Source of the DNA: Heliocidaris erythrogramma
Taxonomy: Eukaryota > Echinodermata > Echinoidea > Camarodonta > Echinometridae
Direction of reading: 5' to 3'
NCBI GenBank assembly: GCA_025617745.1
Contig: CM046858.1
Coordinates: 45,303,162-45,367,161, forward strand
Length of the DNA: 64,000 nucleotides
The notes under the pieces: model-generated
The model's input: only the letters and a program-made list of their open reading frames with translations
Databases searched by the model: none
Told to the model about the DNA's origin: nothing
In this document: piece by piece, positions 21,901 through 33,770 of the stretch
How positions within the stretch are numbered: the stretch's first letter is position 1
How the letters are laid out: every line of letters begins with the position of its first letter
Position numbers and translations under genes: made by a program

Positions 21901-24900
21901 CTTGTATAGCGCATGTCGCATTATAATGTAACGTCTCTATGCGCTCCCAAAGAACTTTGGATATCAATATTGCCCCAGCTTTAGCTCCGGCAACATTTAA
22001 GGAATAAATCCTACCAGGTACCCACTTGCTACACCTGGGTCGAGTGTAGCGAATGAAGATTAATGTCTTGTCAAAGGACGTTAGCGCTGCGGCAGAAGTC
22101 CGGAGACTTATCAACTAGACCGTAACACTTGTTAATTAATTTTTTTAAAAACTTTTATATTGGAACTGCGTAAATTCTGCCGATGGCACTTATTATCGGG
22201 GTCTAGTAGATTTGTCACTGGACTATATGGATAAAACTGTCGAGGTTCAAGTCCGAACTACGACGTATATGCCTTGACATGACAGGTAGATATCAGTCTA
22301 CATTTTGCTGCTCTGTGTCAAAGAGTGTGTGCGACCTAGTAGGATGCAAAATATCATTTCGAATGCTTTGACCATAATGCCCTCTCGGAGAGCGAATCTC
22401 CAAAGCTCTTGATAGACTAAACCTTGGGAAAATCTATATTAATTTTGTCATGAAGTAACTATTAACCCATATGCAGCAGATGATCTGCTGGAATAAGTGA
22501 GTTTTGACGCATGATGAGTGTCCAAGAAATATATATATATATAAGTCAGGTTTGGTCGACTTTCGCTACTAAACAGTGCTCAATACATAATGTAGAGCTA
22601 AATAAATATATATGAAGATAAGTACACAACTACTTGTACCCGACAAACCTGTTTCGTAGATCTCTCCACTCTTCAGGGATCTTCAGGCATAATCCCTAAA
22701 GAGTGGAGAGATCTACGAAACAGGCTTGTCGGGTACACGTAGTTGTGTACTTTTCTTCATCTCTCTAAAAAAAAATCTAGTGATCACTGACTGACTCCCC
22801 GGGCGAGTGAAAATAGACTGAAAATAGAGTGACAATCACTCTTTTCTTTTTAGAGAGCACTCGATATTCACTCAATATTCACTCCTAAACAAGTGATCAC
22901 TGACGTGACTCCCTGGTGAGTGAAAATAGAGTGAAAATTAACTCTTTTTTTTTTTTAGAGAGAGTATATATATATTTTACAAATAACCAGTCACACCAAC
23001 AATACACACACCAGGGCCCCGTTTCATAAAACTTGTTATCAATAACAAATTGTAGTAACTTTTATAAGCTACTGAAATCCTTGCATCTGATTGGCTGAGA
23101 ACAAAACAGAAATGTGGCAGTTGTTACTGATAACAAGTTTTATGAAACGGGGCTCAGCCCGACAGGAGTACGGACAAATAATAGACCTGTTTACTAATTT
23201 TATGCATACTTTTTGAATAAAAGTTTCTCTTGCCGACTAAAAAGCTTGCCAGAGGCTTGCCCGACATAGCAACATGTAATGTATGCAAAATGGATTCCAT
23301 CCATAGAGATGTCATTATGCATATCAGGTGCACTAAATAGTTGGTATCTAAGGATTCTGGAGATAAACACGCATAAATTTAAATACATTAGTAAACAGGT
23401 CTATTGCATTGTCTCGAATGGTCTAGGCTTGGTAAGTTTGGAGTCGGTGGGGAGTCTATTGACGGTGTAACTAAGGTATTCAAAAAGCAAGGAGCAATAG
23501 AAAGAAATCAATTATTATTACCCCGATATTTGCCTCCACTGCACTCTCAAGGTAAGGTATGATTGAGACAGGTCCCAGAGTACAGTTAAAGCCTACCACA
23601 TCAGCGCCAGCAGCTACCAGTTTACGGAGAGCTTCATTGATCTCTACACCATCGGCTGTAAATCGCTTCCCACCCGTCGCAGACTGGTTGTAATGTGACG
23701 CAAAGGTGATCACAGCGGGTACCCCTGCCGGATAATGAATGACGAATATATTGTTTCAAATATTTACGGCCCTCCACATGCTATTTCATCAAGCAAATTC
23801 AAAATAAAATGTCTGTGAATTTGTCTCAGTTAGTTAATACAAGCTACTGCTTTTCTCGTCAGTTTTCGTTATGTGAAGAATATGACATGTATATTACGAC
23901 ATGGTATGAAATAAATACATGATATACCAATATCCTAGTCCTCTCTTCACATCTGCATCAGTCCCTCCAGATGCAGATGTGAGAGTACGAATTGGCAAAG
24001 CAAGGGGAGCCTTCAACCAGCTGAAGAATATTTGGCGGTCATCAAACTTGTCTCTCAGGACAAAGACAAGGATATTCAACACAACTGTGAAACCGGTACT
24101 GCTGTATGGAGCTGTAACCATCCTCAGAAGATTTCAGACATTTATAAATTTTTGCTTAAGAAGGATACTTAGAATACGTTACCCTGATGTGATTAGCAAC
24201 CAGGATCTATGGGATCGAACACGCCAGCAGCCAATAGAACAGGAAATACTACAGAGGCGCTGGCGTTGGCTAGGACACATTCTACGTAAACCAACCCATA
24301 ATATCACAAGGACAGCACTCATCTGGAACCCACAGGGCAGAAGGAAGCGGGGCCGTCCGAGAAATACTTGGCGGAGGGACCTAGATGCTGACGCCCGGAG
24401 GTTGGGCCTTACCTGGAGGGAATTGGAGAAACTAGCACAGGACCGGCCTGCTAGGAGAAATCTTGTTGGTGGCCTATATCCCAATAGGGATGATAGGCAT
24501 AAGTATGTAAGTAAGTAAGTAGTCCTCTCTTCGCGGTCCTAATATTGGGTGTCACTTCATCGGAGCACTTTAAAGGAGAGGTCATACCAACTTTGACTAA
24601 AGAGTCAAACTAAAGAGTTCCCGACAAGCCAAAAGGGTCCTCAGATTCTCGAATTCGCCACAAGATAAACATGGCAAAGAAGTATTCGTCACATTCATAT
24701 TGCCGACAGATGTTCCACATTCCCATTTATAAAAGGGAAGTGTCATCTCCAACCAACACACCTTCTGGCGACGTCCCTACCCTTATAAGCGCGGTACATT
24801 GTCCTTTTATTACCATGTACAGGCCAGTGAGAATAGTTTTCAGTGCTCTCAATGTTGTCTCGTCAATACCTTTTATAAAAGAATATCATTTACCTTTGCC

Positions 24901-27900
24901 ATATTTTTTGATAGCCTCAGTTGCGAGGAGAGCCTCTCCGAGATGACCAATCGTCTCGGCTACAATGTAATCAGCCCCTTCGTCTACCGCCCACTCAACT
25001 TGTTCCTTTGCATTAGCAATATAGAAGATACAAAATGATAATACCGATGTTACGCCAATCTGTTAGAGAGTATTTTGAGGTTCTAAAGGAAACACTGTTC
25101 TTTACTTCATGCCATTTTCATTCCGTAAACAAAAATTGCTTTGCTCATCTTTGACTGATTTTTTCTTCTAAATTTTCCTCATAGCCGGGTCCAGAGGGCC
25201 AAAGGAGTCCCCTTCTTTGTTGAAAAAGTGGGAAGAAACCCTGTGGGGGAGTTTCTCTCATGCGGGGGCGGGACGCGTCGACGAGGAGTTTCCAAAATAT
25301 TTTATAAAATCTCTGCATGGTGTGATTATTATATTTCAATAGAAGATTTGATTTGATTTGAAATTCCCGGGCGAGAAAAAAAAGTATTGTGAGTATTGTG
25401 TGTCTATGTGTGAGTAGAAGGGGGGGGGGGGGGGGTGCTCCTATCCCCCCGCCGCTATAAAGATGGCTGTCACATTAAACTCATTTCAATCAATTCTTTT
25501 ATTCTTTCAATAAAATTGGAATCCTGATGATCCTCTCCCGCTTTCCACTCCGTCGCTGCTTGTGAAAAGGTAAAACAAAGGGTGGTCCGAAATTTGTCAA
25601 GTTTTATTTTGTCAAAGATAATAGGGTAAGAGTCAGGACTGCGATTGGTTTTAAGGGTTAGGGTTAGTTTAAGTATATAGTCCAGGGTTAAAGTAATACA
25701 AATCTTGTTTAGTCTTGGGAATTGACCATGGAATGATGGTCGCAGTATCATGTGTGGGACGACCGAAAAAAAAGGGAACAATAATTATAACGAAATCGTT
25801 ACCTTGAACATGGCTTTGGTCTGGGCGATTGCCTCCTCATTACCAGGCTCATAGACCCATGTGTTGCTGAGGTCACCACACATCAAGGTACCCGTCTCAT
25901 CAGCCACTTCTCGGGCCATCTTCAGGGCGAGCCGATTCTGCTTCTCCAGCTCATCCTCCCGGCCTACCAGCTTGAACTTGTTACGATGACCATAATACTG
26001 TAATTGAGGGGATGGGAAAGTGTCGGCAAGTAATTATTTTATATGATGATGATTATAGGCCTATTATCTATCGTATGGTCAAAGTGGCTGGTCAATCTGA
26101 CTGCTAGCACAGTGGCGGGTACGAGGATGGGGGGGGGGGGGCAGAATAGGCCTGGCCCCTTTTACTGACTAGACTATGTGTCATTCCCGTGGCCTGTCTC
26201 GGGGCCAATCGGGTTTATCCGCAACTCTTCGGACGGGACATGCTATTCCCTCAGGTACGTACGTGCAACATACGCGAAACATACGCGAAACCAAAGAGGG
26301 TAACTTTGGTCTGTTTCACAAAGGCTGACCATGTAGATATAAATTCGCCGACAACCGTTAGTTGATGTCCATTCGTTTACGTGCAGTTGTCAAAACAAAG
26401 ACGTAGATGGCGTTAATCAGTATTTGCCGTGTAACGCGCCCTTTAAGTACATGATAAATGGGGAAGTATTTTCATTTTTTTCCCCAAATGTCAACTTTTC
26501 GACCCGAAAAGTCTTTGCTTTACCAAATGATTCATATGTAAATCATTACCGATTTTGTTTTTCTTTTTTTCGATATGCTCACAAATTGATCGGAATTATG
26601 ATTTCCGGTCCCTCTTACAAAAAAATTGATCCGCACCTGTTCTAGCGTATCGGGTGTATTTTGAAAGCTTACTTAAAGGAGAATTAACATTAGAATATAA
26701 ATGTACTTATGTTCAAAGGTGTAATATATTCTTAATCATTGACCTGTATCACTTTAGAAATAAAATATCAGAAAAGGGTTTAAATCAAGACATTCTAGCA
26801 CACGGTATCATCTGCTAACACTTCATGGGGGCTGCCATTTTCTTGATGACATGGAGTTGTACATGAACCATTGGAGACCGTTCCGGTCAGGAAGATATTT
26901 TTAATCCACGAGCTAAATTGCTTCTATTCATTATAAAAAAAGCCCCATATATGATGGAAAATACATAACAGGGTATACATTTATTCTAAAATTTGAAATT
27001 TATAGATTTCTTTTTAAATTCTCCGGTTTTGCTAACTAGAAAAGCGATTTCTTGGTCTTGCCTGGCAGAGCTGAACATAATTCATACAACGCGCATTCTG
27101 TCTTTCGAAGTCCATTATCTCAAAGCAGGGGAATGCATAGTTTGTCACTATTGACGCTCGGGAAAGTCATCATCCATAAATTTGAATTAATTCGCTCCGT
27201 CACGTACGTCATAGTATCAAGAAAATAGATTGATATTTAGTAAAATCGTAATTTTCAAAGAAATATAAAACACATTTTCGTTTCTAGAATATATGTAAAA
27301 ATATGTTAAATATTTTAAATCTCAGATGGAATTTTGTATCTGGAAGAAAGACAATTTTGCATTCGGATTAAAAATGTCTTTATGTACACATCAAGAAAAT
27401 GGCAGCCCCCTGGTATCGCTAGTAGACGATAAATCTTGCTGAGAAAATCCTGATTTAAACCCATCTCGTATATTATAATGCAAAACTACGCAGGGCAACA
27501 AGAAGGAATAGATTACATTATTGAATATGAGCACATTTATATTCTAATGTTAATTCTCCTTTAACTTTCCTTTCGACTGAGCTTTAATAGACATCAAAAT
27601 CTGTATTATGTAATTAAACATTTAATTATTGTTCGTAAAAGGCAAAGCTCGGTTGAAGATTGTAAGTATTCCATATTATATATGCTAGAGAGAGAAAATT
27701 ACCAGTAATAATTATGCCCCTTGTGGAGGAGCGTGGGCCCAGCTGTTTACGGTGCATTGGTATTATGGGGGTGAGGCATACTGTACTTATTAGATGAATG
27801 AAGGACAATATACTTCTCGTCATGTTGCCCCTCTCTCTCTTACTCTCTCTCTCTCTTATTTTTCACAGTTTGATCACGTTCATTTGGGCACGTGACCCAT

Positions 27901-30900
27901 GTGCCCCATTACTCACCGTAAATGCTTGAACTACATCACTCCCTGCGCGCACGAAATCTTTGTACATCTGTCGTACCAGCTCGGGATGATCCACTACGAC
28001 TTCAGGGGTGAACGGACCCGCTTTCAGGTATCCCAGACGCTCAAAAGCGAAGATATACCCCTCCGCGCAAATGACAGTATCCCCTTCCTTGATCCGTTCC
28101 ATCAGTCCTATATGATTAATTTAAAGACAACGAAAGGCCAGTACTAGAATTGCGCTATTTCAAGTGAACGTTATGCCCTAAATAGTCAGAAAGCAAAAAT
28201 ATACCGCACTGTTTCAGGTTTGTGTTTGTATGGGACGTGGTCATTGCGAAGTAATATTTACATTCCTTAATGTCACTCATTTTATTTCGCTTCAAAAGAA
28301 TTTTAATAGAAAAATTACCCTTTTTTACTGAAAAATGTCACAGATACAAAAATGTTCTGTCAAACAGCAAAATAAAATGCAAAAAGAGCCACATTTTTCA
28401 CTGGTGCCTTTTTCGCTACAACAAGCCTAGGGCATATTTCACCAAATATCAAAGAAGTCTAACTACTATGTTGGTTTTAATACAATGTGAAAAAAATAAA
28501 AGAAACATAATTATTAGAAAGTTATGCGAAAAATCCGATAAAGGATAATAAAGTTATGAATAAACGTAAATTGGCAAATCTGTGAGCACCTTTCCCATAT
28601 ATGTTGTACGAAGATTCGATGAAATTGAATTTCTCTTGGTTGGTTGGACTAGATGTATTTCATGGGGGGGGGGGGGGGGGAGATAAATTATATATATAAG
28701 AAAATATTTAGGGCACCAGTATAATGCCATTTTTGTCTGTGGAAGTAATATGAACATTTCAGTAAGAGCACTTTTCTACAAAGCAACAGGGAGAAATTCA
28801 TGCGAGGTGAATTCGCAGCCTCAAATTATCAAGTCGACTTCAAGTTTGGTAAGAAAAAAAAAACGACCAATGTGATTACTTTGCCCCCTTAATAATTTGC
28901 CATCCGCTTGGCCATGTTCTATAAAGGCCCTGAAACACCAAGGTAGGTTGACCCGACGCACGTCCTACAGTCCTCTTTAACAAAGGTCATACTTAACAAA
29001 GGAAAACTTAAAACCCGGTCTAATTTCCTTTGTTAAAGGAGAATTAACCACAGAATTTATATGTACTTATTTTCAAAGGTGTAATATATTCTTAATCATT
29101 GGCCTGTATCACTTTAGAAATGAAATATCAGAAAAGGGTTTAAATCAATTCATTCTCGCACACGGTATCATCTCCTAACACTATAAGAGGGGGATGTCAT
29201 TTTCTTGATGACATGAACCATTGGAAATCGTTCCGGTCAGGACGATATTTTTAATCCTAGAGTTAAATTGCTTCTCTTTATTACAAAACATCTACATATA
29301 TGATGGAGAATACGTAACAGGTGTACACATATTCTCTGGTTTTGCTAAATAAATATCGATTTCTTGGGCTTGCCTGGCAGAGCAGAACATAATTTATACA
29401 GCGCGCATTCTGACTATTGAAGTCCATTATCTCAAAGCAGGTGAATGCATGGTTTGTCACTATTGACGCTCGGGAAAGTTATCATCCATAAATTTGAATT
29501 AATTTGCTCCGTCGCGTACGTCATAGTATCAAGAAAGTAGATTTCTGTTTAGTAAAATAGTCATTTACAAAGAAATATAAAACACATTTTCTTTTTCAGA
29601 ATGTATGTATATATCTGTTAAATATTTTAAATCTCAAATGGGATTTTGTAGCAGAAAGAAAGACAATTTTGCATTCGGATTAAAAATTTCTTTATGTACA
29701 CATCAAGAAAATGGCAGCCCCCAGGTATCGTTAGCAAAAGATAAATTTTGCTGAGAAAATCGTGATTTATACCCATGTCATATATTTTAATGCACAACTA
29801 TGTAGGACAACAAGAAGGAATAGATTACCTATTTGAATGTAAACACATTTATATTTTGATGTTAATTCCCCTTTAAACATCGTCTTTAGACCTAAGCCGG
29901 GGATAAATTTTACCAGAATACGGGCAATTGACTTGCGATGAATTGTATCTTATCCCCTAATTAATCGTATTTCCTTCTAGCAATCGTACATTTAAAATAA
30001 ACAGGACTAATATGTCTGTCTAGTGTTTATGACACTGTTTGAATTCCATTTAAAAGGGTTTATGAGCATGGTTCTTTAATTGAGTGTTAAAAATGAAATT
30101 TTCCTTTTTCGAATCACGATGAAGCAATGACGGATGAGGGAGGACACAACCGGCCGTGCCCCTATTTGAATCTTAATTGGCATACCTTAACTATACATAT
30201 GGAAAAATTTAGTTGTGTATTTTGTCTGCATCTTGCCCTTCCCCTGAAAAAAATTCTGGAGCCACCCGCCGATAAAAGGTCTGCTCCGTCTAACCGATAT
30301 AACGACAAATATGAATCGTTCCCAAATCGGTCTCCTATTAAAGTGTATGTAGAAATAATGTTGGATATTGGTTTTGCGATGCCATCAATCCGAGAATATT
30401 GGTGCTGAATGCCCACTTGCTTAACTATAGTGAGATGGGATCTACAGCGCCGATATCCAATACCTTTTCCCCATAACATTCTGCCTGGAGACCGATTCGG
30501 CAACGATTTATAGTCGTAGTAATCCCTATCGATAATCTCAACATGGAACCAGGACTTAATGTGCCCCTCCCCCTTTTCACATGGCTCGACCATCCACCAC
30601 TTTCAAATATTCAAAAACACAAAACAAAATCAAGCAAACAAAATCAAACAAGCAAACGGTCTGCTCTGAGCCAGTATAGGGTTTTGATCACTTAACATAC
30701 GTGTATTTATATTTTGAACGTTACACACAGTTGACCCTCAACAGGAATTAGGTGTAATAGGCTTAGAACTATCCACTGACATAATTACTGTCGGATATAG
30801 CAAAACAATCATTATTCTGCTTCAGAATCCTACATCATGTTGAAAAATAATAGTTTTCTTTTAAAGAATTAAAGAATTCATGATAAAACTGATAAACATA

Positions 30901-30917
30901 CCTTTTACTTTGGGCAT
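18625..30917 (-). CDS. Betaine-homocysteine S-methyltransferase family enzyme, seven exons, 359 aa
   Basis: Seven exons join with matching phases into 359 aa: 30917-30902, 28107-27917, 25997-25803, 25015 region read as 25005-24894, 23724-23522, 21795-21714 and 18905-18625. The family moves a methyl group from betaine (BHMT) or S-methylmethionine (BHMT2) to homocysteine to make methionine, in a zinc-dependent TIM barrel in the cytosol. The three zinc ligands are present: Cys219 in GFNC and Cys303/Cys304 in GLCCGN. The N-terminus holds the family signature [17 protein letters not shown]. Two positions of the human betaine cage differ: Phe38 for Trp44 and Thr152 for Tyr160, while Tyr71 for Tyr77 and Glu151 for Glu159 are kept. 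The protein stops shortly after the CCG motif and so lacks most of the C-terminal dimerisation arm of 406-residue BHMT. Its length is closer to BHMT2. The methyl donor is uncertain. Confidence 0.92.
18931..19223. mobile_element. MITE with about 38-bp imperfect TIRs
   Basis: GGTATCTCACTGAGCGGCGA at the left; the reverse complement of the right end reads GGCATCACACTGAACGGCAA. It sits in BHMT intron 6, 26 bases upstream of exon 7. Confidence 0.65.
19336..20748. mobile_element. TIR element, family G, copy 1 (holds a nested MITE)
   Basis: Ends GGGTGTCGATCC and GGATCGACACCC. It matches 31215-32262 in order, including a GCTCAGTGGCGTAT segment and two poly-G runs, except for the extra 229-bp MITE at 20284-20512. 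It lies in BHMT intron 6. No protein is visible. Confidence 0.75.
20284..20512. mobile_element. MITE of the CAATAGACCGC family, copy 2
   Basis: Ends CAATAGACCGCC and AGCGGTCTATTG. The site is unoccupied in the sister element at 31.2-32.3 kb, which shows it as a later insertion. Confidence 0.85.
21385..21425 (+). repeat. Three tandem GTGGCATACCCCA units
   Basis: A 13-bp unit repeated three times, the last with a CTAAG ending. Confidence 0.85.
21558..21703. mobile_element. Hairpin MITE, family H, copy 2
   Basis: ACCGGGGAGCGTTTCATCAA pairs with the right end. The core reads TGCAAGGATTTCAGTAGCTT, the reverse of the 15.5 and 23.0 kb copies. It begins 11 bases past the donor of BHMT exon 6, on the intron side. 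Confidence 0.75.
21714..21795 (-). CDS. BHMT-family gene, exon 6
   Basis: 82 bases ([17 protein letters not shown] and on), acceptor CAG, donor GTAAGG, phase 0 to 1. It corresponds to the loop holding the SQPLAYHT motif in vertebrate BHMT. Confidence 0.88.
21885..22130 (+). repeat. L2/SINE-type 3' domain
   Basis: Contains TACACCTGGGTCGAGTGTAG and a CTTGTCAAAGGACGTTAGCG stretch like the conserved tail of widespread L2-linked SINEs. CTTTAGCTCCGGCA is shared with the inverted copy at 36640-36760. Confidence 0.5.
22196..22270 (+). other. Second tRNA-like sequence
   Basis: GGTTCAAGTCC (22244-22254) is a good B box and TCTAGTAGATTT a weak A box. The acceptor stem is not convincing. Probably a SINE head or pseudo-tRNA. 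Confidence 0.35.
22621..22752. repeat. 60-bp near-perfect hairpin with an 11-base loop
   Basis: Arms 22621-22680 and 22692-22751 pair with three mismatches or wobbles. Part of the arm is TTTCGTAGATCTCTCCACTC. Confidence 0.9.
22769..22968 (+). repeat. Two-copy repeat with GTGATCACTGA and GAGTGAAAATAGA
   Basis: Two units of about 90-110 bp share AGTGATCACTGAC, GAGTGAAAATAGAGTGA and a TTTTTAGAGAG end. Confidence 0.65.
23014..23155. mobile_element. Hairpin MITE, family H, copy 3
   Basis: GGGCCCCGTTTCATAAAACT pairs with the right end. The core TAAGCTACTGAAATCCTTGC is the same as copy 1. Confidence 0.8.
23180..23407. mobile_element. MITE of the CAATAGACCGC family, copy 3 (diverged)
   Basis: Ends AATAGACCTGTTTACTAAT and AGTAAACAGGTCTATTG. 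The interior still shows the TTATGCATAC and GACATAGCAAC blocks of copies 1 and 2. It lies in BHMT intron 5. Confidence 0.7.
23522..23724 (-). CDS. BHMT-family gene, exon 5
   Basis: 203 bases, phase 1 to phase 0. It codes the [14 protein letters not shown] segment with zinc ligand Cys219. Donor GTAATA. Confidence 0.93.
23919..24524 (+). mobile_element. Non-LTR retrotransposon 3' end with a (GTAA)n tail
   Basis: An open frame of about 199 codons carries the last part of a reverse transcriptase ORF2: [47 protein letters not shown]. It ends in tandem TAAG units at 24505-24521. The insertion is antisense in BHMT intron 4, 5'-truncated and inactive. RTE/RTEX-like by these motifs; the clade is not certain. 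Confidence 0.75.
24894..25005 (-). CDS. BHMT-family gene, exon 4
   Basis: 112 bases, phase 0 in and phase 1 out (acceptor AAAG, donor GTAAAT). It codes [19 protein letters not shown] and the following helix. Glu151 is kept; the next residue is Thr instead of Tyr. Confidence 0.9.
25803..25997 (-). CDS. BHMT-family gene, exon 3
   Basis: Exactly 65 codons, phase 0 at both ends (acceptor CAG, donor GTAACG). It starts YYGHRNK, the counterpart of the FYASEDK stretch of vertebrate BHMT, and includes MCGDLSNTW in the place of the VAGGVSQTP strand. Confidence 0.92.
26673..27564. mobile_element. TTAA-flanked MITE, family P, copy 1
   Basis: TTAA followed by AGGAGAATTAAC, with the reverse complement plus TTAA at the right end, and about 150 bp of imperfect inverted similarity inward (ATGGGGGCTGCCATTTTCTT / AATGGCAGCCCCC). 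No ORF. In BHMT intron 2. A TTAA target is typical of piggyBac, so it may be a piggyBac-derived non-autonomous element. Confidence 0.8.
27917..28107 (-). CDS. BHMT-family gene, exon 2
   Basis: Acceptor TAG at 28110-28108, donor GTGAGT at 27916-27911, leaving phase 0 at residue 69. It contains AGPFTPE, where Phe replaces the usual Trp of the betaine cage. Confidence 0.93.
29033..29876. mobile_element. TTAA-flanked MITE, family P, copy 2
   Basis: Aligns with 26673-27564 in the same orientation, with small deletions; ends TTAA-AGGAGAATTAAC and GTTAATTCCCCT-TTAA. In BHMT intron 1. Confidence 0.8.
30280..30535. mobile_element. Probable MITE with about 75-bp imperfect inverted repeats
   Basis: AATCGTTCCCAAATCGGTCT pairs with AGACCGATTCGGCAACGATT, and TTGGATATTGG with CCGATATCCAA further in. 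In BHMT intron 1. Confidence 0.5.
30902..30917 (-). CDS. BHMT-family gene, exon 1 (coding part)
   Basis: Only 16 coding bases (MPKVK plus one base). The GTATGT donor follows. Joining to exon 2 gives Gly6 and continues the family N-terminus. An exon this small is accepted because its phase and residues fit. Confidence 0.75.
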
Positions 30918-31214
30918 TTTGAAGCTTTTACCCCACCGTGCTGTTAGAGAGATCTGCAGACTAAGCTTATAATGACAATGGTATCAGATGAATCTCTTCT
31001 GTTATTAAACGTATTCGGTGATTTAAAGCGCACAAAGTTCATTCAGTGTGTTTACTTGGGAGATCAATGGATCCAAGAGGCATATCATGCTATTTCTCTC
31101 TTTTCATGAAAAAGCCCTTTATTCATTAAAAAATATAGAGCTGCAGTAAAGCATTTTCATATTGGGGTAGGAGCACTAAAACAAAAGTGCCGAAGTTCAA
31201 AATTGATTATGCAT

Positions 31215-32262
31215 GGGTGTCGATCCCGGGGGGATGGGGGAGGGGGGGGGGGGGGTATATATCCCCCAAAAAAATTGAGGTGGGGGATGGCCCATTTTGG
31301 ATAAAATAAAGAATTATGATATATTAACTTAAAACTAATAATTATCTCGATTATGTTTGATCTTGAAATTCCATCACATTCTTTAATGATTAGAAGTAAG
31401 GAAATAAGAAATGCCATGATTTCAATGCGAAAATATCGAAGAAAATTCGTTCGCTCCCATTGTTATTCGCAATTAAGGGGTTCCGTCCATTGGCGTACAT
31501 CCGTGCATGAATTCCTTTTTTTCATTAAAAAAAAAATTGGGATGTACTAAAATGAAAGATTTATAGACAGATTTTTGAAAAAGTCCCTGGTGTGGGAGGT
31601 GGGTACCCCCTCACACACCCTCCCCCGCTCAGTCGCTTCGCTCAGTGGCGTATATAGGGGGCGGGGACGTGCCCCGGGTGGCACTTGGAGGGGGCGCAAA
31701 AAGCGAGGAGAGAAAGAAAAAAAAAAGGGGGAATTGAAGAAATATCATAATCCTTACGGATCATGCGCCCCCAAATCCGGGTAAATGAATTAGATGCAAA
31801 ATCTAGTTTTTGAAAGTTTGAAATGCTAAATTTTTCCAAAGCTCGGTCGCTTTGGGCTCTCGAATATTTTTTTTTTCTTTTAGGATCTCGTATAAAGTTG
31901 AATTTATCGACTCTTTCTCAAGCCTTTAGGGTTTTCGTTAGTTTTGCTCCCGATTGTAGAAGTGAGTGAATAAAATATTGTTAATCATTGTATAAAATTC
32001 GAGCTTCTCTACCGTTCAAATACCGTGGTCAATTGCAAAATTTCCTGGGTAAAATGCCCAAGATATTGCGTTTTTTAGGGTTAAAAATGGAAAAATATTC
32101 CAATTGGTCGCTTTCTCCCTCGCTTGTACAATAACGTAGATAAGTATGGGCACTCTGCGCGGGGGGGGGGGGGGGGGGCGTAACTTCGTTGTTTGCCTCG
32201 GGCTCCATAATCCCTAGATAAGTCACTGGTCATCCCCCAATCATGAACACGGATCGCCACCC
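31215..32262. mobile_element. TIR element, family G, copy 2
   Basis: Ends GGGTGTCGATCC and GGATCGCCACCC. Similar in order to 19336-20748 but without the nested MITE. Poly-G at 31243-31254 and 32161-32178. It lies about 300 bp upstream of the BHMT-family start codon. Confidence 0.75.
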
Positions 32263-33350
32263 CTGTGGTTCTGTCAAGCAAAGAAAAATGGATCCCCGAT
32301 GATTTCCAGGCCTTTTATTTGCTCTGTCAACTGACAACCTAATAAATATTATTATTATATCATATCAGGCACGTGGCACCACAAGCTGATTAAGGGGGGG
32401 GGGGGTGCAACTGGCCCTTGCCCCTTCATTTTGAAACCCAAGTGGCATATACCTTATAAGTAACACAAAGTTGATCGTGATGCTTCCTCTTCAAATTTAC
32501 ATTTATCAAAGGCAACTGGGGAAAAATGTGATTACTCGTTTTGTCTGCTTGCTTGCCATGATTGTTTTTATGCTAATTGGTTTGGTCCCCTTTTTACAAA
32601 AACCGTGTTTTGTACACGTTCGACATAATTATACTGCCCTACTGCGTAGCGTGGATCCAGTCATGATCATGTCGTGGAGAAGGGGGGGGGGGGGGAGGAC
32701 CGGTGTTACCCAAATCAAAATGCCAAACAAGAAGTGAGAGTAGGATGTGGGAGGGGCCGTCTCATTTCAACGTTGCCTTTTCTCTCTCTCTCTCTTTCTC
32801 TCTCTCCACTTTCCCTTTTCGCAATTCGATAAAAGTGGAACGTGCCCCACCCCGACTTGTAGGTACCCCACTTCCCCTTTTAAATCTGGCTAAGGTATTG
32901 GAAATTAAAATACGGAGGCATCGTTGCAATCAAGGTGTCCATATCAGTATATGAAACCTTGTATAGAACACTTTATATAGGCCTATACTTATTTTTCCCC
33001 CAAAATTGTAGGCCTGTATAACGACAACCTTTGGACTGCAGATCGTGCATGATTCTGATAGATTAACAATTAGGAAAGTGTATCACATTATGTTTGATAT
33101 AGGTCAACCACCAATGATTGGCACCAATGATTACAAGGGAAACGTTATGTTTGGTTTCATTGTCTTGCCCCTTTTGAACAAAGTAGTGGCGCGACTTATC
33201 AAACGGATACAAAGTCTGACTTCCCATAATTATACGTGCCTGGGGAAAAATAGCAGCTAGACAGAGGAAGAAGAGAGGAATTGAAAACGTGTGTGTATGT
33301 GTGTGCGTGCATGTGTGTGCGGATTGTGCATTGTGTGTGGGTTCGTGAGT

Positions 33351-33385
<35 letters not shown>

Positions 33386-33770
33386 CTGGGGGGGGGGGGG
33401 GGTGTATAGGGATAGACTGTGTTCAGATAGAGATATATAGTTGATGTGGGATTTTAACAAGGTACGTCCATAATTGTTTTGATAAACGCACCTCTGAAAG
33501 AAAAACAATCAAAGTAACTACATACCTACTTTAAGTTAACACACTTATCATTTGCTTTGAAATTTCCTCCAATATCTGAAATACATAATTTAAGACAGTT
33601 TTACCTCAAGAGTATGAAAAGCTAACTTGTTGACGATCCCCAGGAGCTTTGTAACAGTGGATGAGTAGATAGTATAGAAAAGGTTCCACAATTTTGATTA
33701 TTAAAGAATGCCGACAAAGATTCTAAATCAAGTAGAAAAGTAGGGTAGGCCTGCCTATCATAATTATAAA

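Noticed and set aside
30162..30593. 143-codon minus-strand frame in BHMT intron 1
   Set aside because: Coincides with a probable MITE whose inverted arms create matching peptides on both halves; no domain.
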